Source: Lichenicola sp964236105 (GTDB lineage: Bacteria > Pseudomonadota > Alphaproteobacteria > Acetobacterales > Acetobacteraceae). From it: a stretch of 64,000 nucleotides of DNA. The stretch lies in the NCBI GenBank assembly GCA_964236105.1, contig CAXSBC010000003.1:1-64000 (forward strand), in the 5' to 3' direction. The position numbers were made by a program, and so were the translations under genes. Below are positions 46,094-53,357 of the stretch, piece by piece. Under the pieces are notes generated by a model, which was given only the letters and a program-made list of their open reading frames with translations, did no database searches and was not told the DNA's origin. Each line of letters starts with the position of its first letter. Position 1 is the first letter of the stretch.

Positions 46094-48013
46094 ATGAGCT
46101 CTGATCTGTATGCCGACCTGGCCTGGCTGCCGCAGGCTCCGGACGATTTCCGGCAGCGCTGCCGCGCGGTCGCCGAGGCGACACAGCCGGGCCCGGAGCT
46201 GCAGGCCCTGGCCGGACATGCCCTGGCCGAGCATCAGCTCGACCGGCTCGGCCGGACGATCCAGGCGCTCGCCGCTGCCGGCACCTCGCTGGCGCCGCTG
46301 GTCCCGTTCCGTCTCGGCCTGATGGGCAACGGCACCCTCGACCTGCTCGTGCCCACCCTGATCGCCAGCGCCGCCCGGCACGGCATCGCGCTCGACTGCG
46401 TCCGGGCCGGCTACGACCAGGTGGTGCAGGACGCGCTCGATCCCGAGAGCGCGATGAACCTCGCCCGTCCGGACGCGGTGCTGGTGGCGCTCGACTATCG
46501 CGGCCTGCCGCTCCGGCTCGCTCCGGGCGATGCCGAGGTGGCGCACGCGGGCGTGCAGTCGGCCCTGGACCAGATCGCGTCCGTGCGTTCGGGCCTGCGC
46601 CAGCATGGCGGAGCCACCTGCATCCTCCAGACGCTGGCGCCGCCGGTCGAGACGATCTTCGGCCAGCTCGACCGGGCCGTGCCGGGCACGATGCGCTGGG
46701 CCGCGGACCAGTTCAACCGGGAACTGGCGGCCGCGGTGTTCGGCGGCGAGGACGTGCTGCTGGACGTGGCCGGGATCGCCGAGACCGTCGGCCTGTCCGA
46801 GTGGCACTCGGCCGAGCAGTACAACATGGCCAAGCTGCCCTTCAACAACCGGTTCGTGCCGCTCTATGCCGATCACGTGGCGCGGCTGATCGGGGCGATG
46901 CGCGGCAGGAGCCGGCGCTGCCTGATCCTCGACCTCGACAACACCGTTTGGGGCGGGGTGATCGGCGATGACGGGCTGGAGGGGATCAGGATCGCCCAGG
47001 GCGACGCGGTGGGCGAGGCGCACTTGAGCGTGCAGCGGCTGGCCCTGGCCCTGCGCGACCGTGGCGTGGTGCTGGCGGTGTCGAGCAAGAACGACGACGA
47101 CGTCGCCCGCAAGCCGTTCCGCGAGCATCCCGAGATGCTGCTCAAGGAGAACCACTTCGCGGTGTTCCAGGCGAACTGGAACGACAAGGCGACCAACATC
47201 AAGGCGATCGCCGACGAGCTGGCGCTCGGCATCGGCAGCATGGTGTTCCTCGACGACAACCCGGTGGAGCGCAACCTGGTTCGCCAGCATCTGCCGGCGG
47301 TCGCCGTGCCTGAGCTTCCCGCCGACCCGGCCCTGTATGCGAGGACGCTGAGTGCTGCAGGCTACTTCGAGAGCGTGACCTTCTCCGACGAGGACCGCAA
47401 GCGCGCCTCCTTCTACGAGAACAACGCCCGTCGCGTGGCGCTGCAGCAGCAGGTGGGCGACCTCTCGGCCTATCTGCGCTCGCTCGACATGGAGATCATG
47501 TTCGCACCCTTCGACGATATCGGCCGCAGCCGCATCTCCCAGCTGATCAACAAGTCGAACCAGTTCAACCTGACCACGCGGCGCTATTCGGAGTCCGACG
47601 TCACCGACGCCGAGCGCGATCCGGGCACCTTCACGCTGCAGGTGCGCCTGGCCGACAAGTTCGACGATAACGGCATGATCAGCGTGATCATCTGCCGCGA
47701 GGCGGGTGCGGACACCTGGGAGCTCGACACCTGGCTGATGAGCTGCCGCGTGCTCGGGCGCGGCGTCGAGCGGGCGGTGCTGCACGAGATCCTGCGCGAG
47801 GCCAGAGACCGCGGCATCACGCGCCTGGTCGGGGTGTATCGGCCGACCGACCGGAACGGCATGGTGCGCGACCACTACCGCAAGCTCGGCTTCACGCCCA
47901 TCGACCAGGCCGGCGACGAGACACGCTGGGAGCTGGACACCGCCACCGAGATCGAGATGCCGCCGATGCGGGTGCGCCATGGTGCCCTGCCGGTGCCCGA
48001 GGCGGCATCGTGA
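46094..48013 (+). CDS. FkbH-like HAD-IIIC enzyme
   Basis: A 639-residue protein. A SGNH-like N-terminal region (1-260; GLMGNGTLDLLV, NRELAAAVFGGEDVLLD) precedes the HAD-IIIC phosphatase domain: CLILDLDNTVWGGVIGDDG with Asp280 and Asp282, and VFLDDNPVERN. A GNAT-like domain ends the protein. FkbH proteins take glyceryl from 1,3-bisphosphoglycerate, dephosphorylate it and load it on an ACP; that is established for several polyketide pathways. Many homologues read CSKN after the HAD core; here it is SSKN (Ser330-Asn333), so the loading chemistry may differ. GTG of the next gene overlaps its stop. Product in this system unknown. Confidence 0.9.
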   Translation: MSSDLYADLAWLPQAPDDFRQRCRAVAEATQPGPELQALAGHALAEHQLDRLGRTIQALAAAGTSLAPLVPFRLGLMGNGTLDLLVPTLIASAARHGIALDCVRAGYDQVVQDALDPESAMNLARPDAVLVALDYRGLPLRLAPGDAEVAHAGVQSALDQIASVRSGLRQHGGATCILQTLAPPVETIFGQLDRAVPGTMRWAADQFNRELAAAVFGGEDVLLDVAGIAETVGLSEWHSAEQYNMAKLPFNNRFVPLYADHVARLIGAMRGRSRRCLILDLDNTVWGGVIGDDGLEGIRIAQGDAVGEAHLSVQRLALALRDRGVVLAVSSKNDDDVARKPFREHPEMLLKENHFAVFQANWNDKATNIKAIADELALGIGSMVFLDDNPVERNLVRQHLPAVAVPELPADPALYARTLSAAGYFESVTFSDEDRKRASFYENNARRVALQQQVGDLSAYLRSLDMEIMFAPFDDIGRSRISQLINKSNQFNLTTRRYSESDVTDAERDPGTFTLQVRLADKFDDNGMISVIICREAGADTWELDTWLMSCRVLGRGVERAVLHEILREARDRGITRLVGVYRPTDRNGMVRDHYRKLGFTPIDQAGDETRWELDTATEIEMPPMRVRHGALPVPEAAS

Positions 48014-49155
48014 GCGGCATCCCGCCACGACAGCGCCTGCCGCGTCGCGACCTCTGGCTGCTGCCGCTGGTCAGCGTGCTGACGGTCGTGCTGATGGCGG
48101 CGGTGGGCGAGATCGGCTGCCGCGCCCTGTTCCCGGCAAGCGAGGGCACCGCCTGCCGCGTGCGCGATCCGGTGCTGGGCTACCGCAACCGGCCCGGCTG
48201 CTCGGACACGCTCAAGGCCTTCGAGGCCGAGCGGGTCGTCAATCGCTACAATGACTGCGGCTACCGCACCGCGCAATCCTGCAGGCCCGATCCGGCCGGC
48301 AGTTCGCGGGTGGCGCTGATCGGCTCGTCGGTGGGTGCCGGCCATTTCGTCAGCTACGAGGATTCGCTCGGCGCGCAGATCGGCGACCGGCTCACCCGCG
48401 AATGCCGCCGCCCGGTCGACGTGCAGAACCTCGCCGCCACCGAATACTACATGAAGCAGATACGCGCGCGCGCGACCGAGGCCCTGACGCTGAAGCCCGC
48501 GGTGCTGGTCTGGGTGCTGACCCCCTATGACGTGCAGGTGGGCGACTCCGATCCTCCGACCTTCCACACCGCCGCCGACAATGCGCCGGCACCCCTCCTG
48601 GTGCGCGCCCACTCGCTGCTGCTGGAGAGCCGGGCGTTCGCGTTCATCCAGCACCTGTACTACGAGAAGGCCACGAACTACGTGCCGCTGTTCCTGATGA
48701 ACAGCGACAAGGCCGGGTTCCTGTATCGCCACTATACGCCGTCATGGGACCAGCGCATCTCGACCTTCGGCCGGATCAGCGGCGCCATCGCCGACGAGAG
48801 CAAGGCGGCAGGCGTGCCGATGGTGGTCGCCTTCGTGCCGCAGCGGGCACAGGCCGCGCTGCTGAAGATGACCGACCCCGACAACGTCGATCCCTACAGC
48901 CTCAACCACGCGGTGCAGCGGATCGTGGAGAGCCAGGGCGGGCATTTCGTGGACGTGACACCGGAGCTGGCTCAGGTTCGCAGTCCCGGCAGCCTGTATC
49001 TGCCGCTCGACGGTCACCTCGACGCGCGCGGCCACCGGATCGCCGGACGGGCGATCGCCGATCAGCTCCTGGACGCCGGGCTGCCGGCTTTCGCGGAATG
49101 TCAGGCAGCACCGTCGCTGGCGGCCACCGCCGGGTCTGCGGCGAACCGTCCCTGA
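48010..49155 (+). CDS. Membrane-anchored SGNH/GDSL-type protein
   Basis: A 381-residue protein. Residues 12-35 form one membrane segment with the domain outside (periplasmic side inferred). LIGSSVGAG holds the candidate nucleophile Ser107, with the usual Asp of GDS changed to Ser; DGHLDARGH near the C-terminus offers Asp334 and His336 of the catalytic pair. The fold pattern recalls DltD, AlgX and AlgJ, the partner proteins of MBOAT acyltransferases that complete transfer to the final acceptor. Two cysteine-rich segments in the first 100 residues could form disulfides. GTG start overlaps the FkbH stop. Confidence 0.85.
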   Translation: MSGIPPRQRLPRRDLWLLPLVSVLTVVLMAAVGEIGCRALFPASEGTACRVRDPVLGYRNRPGCSDTLKAFEAERVVNRYNDCGYRTAQSCRPDPAGSSRVALIGSSVGAGHFVSYEDSLGAQIGDRLTRECRRPVDVQNLAATEYYMKQIRARATEALTLKPAVLVWVLTPYDVQVGDSDPPTFHTAADNAPAPLLVRAHSLLLESRAFAFIQHLYYEKATNYVPLFLMNSDKAGFLYRHYTPSWDQRISTFGRISGAIADESKAAGVPMVVAFVPQRAQAALLKMTDPDNVDPYSLNHAVQRIVESQGGHFVDVTPELAQVRSPGSLYLPLDGHLDARGHRIAGRAIADQLLDAGLPAFAECQAAPSLAATAGSAANRP

Positions 49156-49422
49156 TCGGATCGTCGTCTGGCAGGCTTGACGCCTGGACACCGTTCCGCC
49201 GACGCTGCCGGCCGGGAATGGCCGGCGACGAGGGACAGGCTCCGGCCCCGAACGGAGCGACCTGGCCGGACAGGCTGCAGCGCCTCCCTGCCGCGCCCGT
49301 CGCCTGCAGTCCGGGGGCGTGCCCCCATGCAGCCTCTGGACAGGACACCGGGCCTCGCGCGTGTTAATTCTCCCGAAATCGTGTGCAAGATGCGAGACGC
49401 GAGAACAGTCGGAAAGCCATTC

Positions 49423-50277
49423 ATGAAGGTTGCGATCGGGATCCTGGCGTTCAGCGCTCCGCTGGTTCTGGAGCAGTCGCTGCGTCACTGGCCTGCCGAG
49501 TCTTTCGAGATATTCATTCACGTGGACCAGAAGCTCGATATCGGACTTTACGAGTTCGTTTCGCAGTATCCCAACGCCCGGATCATCTCCAGCCGGTTCG
49601 ATATTTTCTGGGGCGGCTTCAACATGGTGCTGGCCGAGATCGAGCTGATGCGTCTTTGCGCCCAGGACCCTGGGTTCGATTACTTCATGCTGCTGTCCGA
49701 CGATTCGATACCTCTGCGCGATGCAAGGTCGGTGCTGGCTGAGCTTCAGAGCCACAAGAACTGGAGGCTATTCTCGCCGAACACGTCGAGCGGCATCAAG
49801 GAGCGCTACAACGCGTTCGTCTGCTACGACATCGAGGCCTCGCATCCGCGACACGTCAAGCCCTACAAGATCGAGGATTTCGACGCGCTGCTCAGCTTGC
49901 GTCTGCTGATGGAGAAGGGAAAGGCGCCTCTCGACAACCTGTTCCACGGTCAGCAATGGATGGCGCTGACCGCCAGGGACGTCCAGTATGCGATCGCCTT
50001 CCATGACACCAACCCCGACATCCAGCGGTCGTTCCGGTTCTCCTCGGTGCCAGACGAGATGTACATCCAGACGATCATCGGCATGAGCGGCGAGCGGCGC
50101 CGGCACTTCGCCCGTTTCGTGTTCGCCGATTTCTCAAGGCAGCCGGCACCGTACATCTTGGAGGACAGGTCCGACCTCGTCGGCGCGGTCGAGAACGGCT
50201 ATCTCTTTGCGCGGAAGATCCGCGATCCGGACTTCGCCGCGGCGGTGCTGCAGCACGGACCATATCTGGACTCTTAG
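49423..50277 (+). CDS. Core-2/I-branching-type glycosyltransferase (GT14-like)
   Basis: A 284-residue soluble protein resembling GT14 enzymes. MKVAIGILAF at the start, HVDQKLD, SSRFDIFWGG and MLLSDDSIPLRD are hallmarks of the family, which makes branched GlcNAc or xylosyl linkages in eukaryotes and unknown glycans in bacteria. GGAAAG lies six bases before ATG 49423; an earlier ATG (49390) adds eleven residues and is less likely. GC content is clearly lower than in neighbours, which suggests recent acquisition. It lies 267 bases after the SGNH gene and may act on the same glycan. Confidence 0.8.
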   Translation: MKVAIGILAFSAPLVLEQSLRHWPAESFEIFIHVDQKLDIGLYEFVSQYPNARIISSRFDIFWGGFNMVLAEIELMRLCAQDPGFDYFMLLSDDSIPLRDARSVLAELQSHKNWRLFSPNTSSGIKERYNAFVCYDIEASHPRHVKPYKIEDFDALLSLRLLMEKGKAPLDNLFHGQQWMALTARDVQYAIAFHDTNPDIQRSFRFSSVPDEMYIQTIIGMSGERRRHFARFVFADFSRQPAPYILEDRSDLVGAVENGYLFARKIRDPDFAAAVLQHGPYLDS

Positions 50278-50341
50278 CATCGCGCGCCGGTCCGGGCGGA
50301 TCGCCTGACGTCTGGCGATCATCGGCGGCATCTTGAGGCGA

Positions 50342-50360
50342 GCGGCCCCCATCGGGCCGC
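50342..50360. terminator. Short GC-rich hairpin after the GT14-like gene
   Basis: GCGGCCC (50342-50348) and GGGCCGC (50354-50360) form a seven-base-pair stem with a five-base loop, 65 bases after the stop codon. No T-run follows, so termination is only suggested. Confidence 0.25.
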
Positions 50361-50426
50361 CGATCGACCTCGACCGGCTGGGGTAGCCATGCCACAACCC
50401 GTTCCATGCCGCAGTCTGGAGCAGCC

Positions 50427-51365
50427 ATGACGTCTCCGGCGCTGATCGTCTCCTTCGGCAGCGTCAACATCGACGTCGTCGCCTATTCCGAGGCGCTGCC
50501 GCGCGCCGGCGAGACCATCCATGCGGCACGCTACGCCATCGGTCTCGGCGGCAAGGGCGCCAACCAGGCCGCCGCCGCCTCCAGGCTGGCGGCCTCGCTG
50601 GGCCTGCAGGTCGCGCTGGCCGGCCGCACCGGCATCGACCCGTTCGCCGACATGGCCCGGCGGCAGCTCGCCGGCTTCGGGATCGATCTCGCCGCCTTGC
50701 GCAGCGATCCGGATCATCCCACCGGGATCGCCCTGATCGGGATCGACGCGGCCGGCGAGAACGCCATCACCGTCGCCGGCGGTGCCAACATGGCGATCGA
50801 TGCGAGCGATGTCGCCGCCATCGCGCCACTGCTCGCCCGGACCCGCGTGCTGCTGCTGCAGCTCGAGACGCCGCTGGCGATCGGCCTGCTGGCTGCCCGT
50901 CACATCCGTGCCGCGGGCGGCCTCGTCATCCTCGATCCGGCGCCGGCGCCGGCAGACGGGCTTCCCGACGAGGCCTGGCAACTGGTCGACCTCCTCACCC
51001 CGAACGAGACCGAGACCGAGCGCCTGGTCGGCATCCGTCCGGTCGATCCGCAGTCGGCCGCCGCGGCTGCGGACCGGCTGCAGGCGAGGGGGCTCGGCCG
51101 CGTGATCGTCAAGCTCGGCGCGCGCGGCGTGTATTGGCGCGACGGCGCAGAGGATGGCTTCGTTTCGCCGTTCCCGGTCCGCGCGATCGACAGCGTCGCC
51201 GCCGGGGACTGCTTCAACGGCGGTCTTGCCGTCGCCCTCGCCGGCGGCGATCGCCTGGCCGATGCGGTTCGCTTCGCGGCAGCCTGCGGCGCGCTCGCCA
51301 CCACCAGGCCAGGTGCCGCCGAGGCCGCGCCAACCCTCGAGGAGCTGCGCGTCCTGCTCGGTTGA
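50427..51365 (+). CDS. Ribokinase-family (PfkB) sugar kinase
   Basis: A 312-residue cytoplasmic kinase. FGSVNIDVVA at the start, GLGGKGANQAAAASRL (sugar-binding), the Asn-Glu pair in TPNETETE, VKLGARGVYWRD and the catalytic DSVAAGDCFNGGLAVAL (Asp base, with Cys for the usual Thr) identify a PfkB kinase close to ribokinase. The start at 50427 is preferred over 50406 because GGAG lies upstream of it. No transporter or sugar gene is beside it, so the phosphorylated sugar is uncertain; ribose is the default. Confidence 0.88.
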   Translation: MTSPALIVSFGSVNIDVVAYSEALPRAGETIHAARYAIGLGGKGANQAAAASRLAASLGLQVALAGRTGIDPFADMARRQLAGFGIDLAALRSDPDHPTGIALIGIDAAGENAITVAGGANMAIDASDVAAIAPLLARTRVLLLQLETPLAIGLLAARHIRAAGGLVILDPAPAPADGLPDEAWQLVDLLTPNETETERLVGIRPVDPQSAAAAADRLQARGLGRVIVKLGARGVYWRDGAEDGFVSPFPVRAIDSVAAGDCFNGGLAVALAGGDRLADAVRFAAACGALATTRPGAAEAAPTLEELRVLLG

Positions 51366-51746
51366 GATCAGCGGCGGAACGCCTGTTCGACCGCCCCGGC
51401 GGCGGGAGCCGTCGGACGTCTCGATTGCCGTCGCAGCGCACGGCCACGTCGCCGCAGATCATCGACACCAGCGTCCTGTAACGGAAGCCAGCATGTCCAG
51501 CCTGTCCGCAGCAAGATCTGCCATCCGGGATCCACGTCTGATCGGGGCGCGGTTGTCCGGCGATGCCGGTCTTCCGACGCCGCCGGCATGCGACAGCTCC
51601 GGTTCCGCGCTGCCGCGTGCCGTCCGGGCCGTGACGCCGGCGGCCTCGCCGGCTGGCGGCGCTGCCCGGCCGCCGGGCGGACCGGGGCCTGCGCCCGAGG
51701 TGCCGAGCGGCATCATGCGGCCGCGCTGGACCGGTCGGACGACATC
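51366..51746. other. Intergenic region without a supportable gene
   Basis: These 381 bases lie between the ribokinase and carboxylesterase genes. One 85-codon frame (51493-51750) has an acceptable start context and overlaps the esterase start as ATGA, but its product is Pro/Ala/Gly-rich low-complexity sequence and I do not call it. Confidence 0.4.
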
Positions 51747-53300
51747 ATGACCCCGCGCCGCGTCCGGGCACGGTGCCGTCTGGCCGCCAGCGTTCTGCTG
51801 GCGCCGCTGCTGAGTGCTGCCGCCTCCGCGCCGGTGATCCCGCACGCGCCTCCTGTCGTGCCTGCGCCGCTGGTCAGGCTCGACCAGGGCAGCCTGGCCG
51901 GCCGGATGGTGCCGGGCGGCACGGTGCAGGCCTTCCTCGGCATCCCGTACGCCGCCCCGCCGGTCGGTCCGCTGCGCTGGCGTCCGCCGCAGCCGGCGCG
52001 CGGCTGGACCGGCGTGCGGGACGCCACCAGGCCGGGCTTTGCCTGCATGCAGGCCGTCCCCGCCAGCGCCGCCTACGGACCCTCCGAGGATTGCCTGACG
52101 CTGAACGTCTGGACCCCCGGCGCGACCGGACGCCGGCCTCTGCCGGTGATGGTGTTCATCCATGGCGGCGGCTTCGTGTTCGGCTCGGGCGCCGAGCCTG
52201 CCTATGACGGCACCGCGCTGGCGCGCCGCGGTGTCGTGCTGGTGACGCTGAACTACCGGCTCGGCGTCTTCGGCTTCCTGGCCCATCCCGCGCTGACCCG
52301 GGAGACCGGCACGTCGGGCAATTACGGGCTTCTCGACCAGGTCGCGGCGCTGCGCTGGGTGCAGGCCAATATCGCCGCGTTCGGCGGCGATCCGCATCGC
52401 GTCACCCTGTTCGGCGAATCCGCCGGCGGCACCTCGGTCGCGATGCTGCTGGCCACGCCGCCGGCTGCCGGCCTGTTCCAGCGGGCGATCCTGCAGAGCC
52501 CGGCGATCGGCTGGCACCTGGCGACGCTGGGGCAGGCCGAGCGTACCGGCCTCTCGATCGGCCCCGACATCGCCGCCCTCCGGCGCGCCCCCGCCACCTC
52601 GCTGCTGGCCTGGAACATCCGCATCCAGGCGCTGGCGCCGGCGATGGCGCCGGTGCCGCTGCCGTTCCCGATCGTCGACGGGCGCATCGTGCCGGAGCAG
52701 CCGGGCCTGCTGGCAGCCCACGGACGACTGCCCGCCATGCCCGTCATCATCGGCGACAACGGCGACGAGGGTGCGGTCTTCGCGCGACGCTGGGCGAGCG
52801 TGGCACCCGGGCAATACGCCCACAGCCTGTCGTCGCTGTTCGGCGCCCGGGCGCCCGAGGCCGCCGGCCTGTATCCCGCGCATGATCCCGCCGCGGTGCT
52901 GCGCGCCGGCGCCGACATCATCGGCGACGGCGTGTTCTATGCCGGCGCGCGCACCCTGGCGCGCGCGGCGGCCGAGCGTGATCCGCGCACCTTCCGCTAC
53001 CTGTTCACTCAGCCGGTCGATGGCCGGCCGCCACGACACGCCACCGAGCTGCGCTATGTCTTCGGCACGCTGGGTCCGGCGGCGACGGCGCAGGATCGCG
53101 CAGTCTCCGACACCATGATGGCCGCCTGGACCCGGTTCGCCGCCACCGGCGATCCGAACGGCGGCGGACTGCCTGCCTGGCCGCGCGCCGGCGGCCATGA
53201 CGATCCGTATCTGCTGATCGGCCAGACCGTCGAGGCCGCGCACGGATTTCGCACCCGGGCACTCGACTTCATGCAGCGCGTGCTCGACACCAGCCTCTAG
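51747..53300 (+). CDS. Exported type-B carboxylesterase
   Basis: A 517-residue serine esterase. Residues 1-27 form a signal peptide (RRVRARC, then an Ala/Leu core). FLGIPYAAPPVG, VMVFIHGGGFVFGSG (oxyanion hole), and FGESAGG with nucleophile Ser225 follow; DEGAVF gives the acidic residue and the C-terminal half the His. The family hydrolyses aryl and alkyl esters, p-nitrobenzyl substrates in model cases, and some polymers. ATG 51747 leaves the whole leader; the frame upstream lacks coding character. It stands alone and is convergent with the TIGR02302 gene. Confidence 0.9.
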   Translation: MTPRRVRARCRLAASVLLAPLLSAAASAPVIPHAPPVVPAPLVRLDQGSLAGRMVPGGTVQAFLGIPYAAPPVGPLRWRPPQPARGWTGVRDATRPGFACMQAVPASAAYGPSEDCLTLNVWTPGATGRRPLPVMVFIHGGGFVFGSGAEPAYDGTALARRGVVLVTLNYRLGVFGFLAHPALTRETGTSGNYGLLDQVAALRWVQANIAAFGGDPHRVTLFGESAGGTSVAMLLATPPAAGLFQRAILQSPAIGWHLATLGQAERTGLSIGPDIAALRRAPATSLLAWNIRIQALAPAMAPVPLPFPIVDGRIVPEQPGLLAAHGRLPAMPVIIGDNGDEGAVFARRWASVAPGQYAHSLSSLFGARAPEAAGLYPAHDPAAVLRAGADIIGDGVFYAGARTLARAAAERDPRTFRYLFTQPVDGRPPRHATELRYVFGTLGPAATAQDRAVSDTMMAAWTRFAATGDPNGGGLPAWPRAGGHDDPYLLIGQTVEAAHGFRTRALDFMQRVLDTSL

Positions 53301-53357
53301 CAGGCCGGGCGCTTCCTGATCCTGCGCCGTATAGGCCCGGAGCCTGACCCCGGCTGC

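Noticed and set aside
51493..51750. 85-codon frame before the carboxylesterase
   Set aside because: Acceptable start and ATGA overlap, but Pro/Gly/Ala low complexity with no recognisable feature. Left as unannotated.
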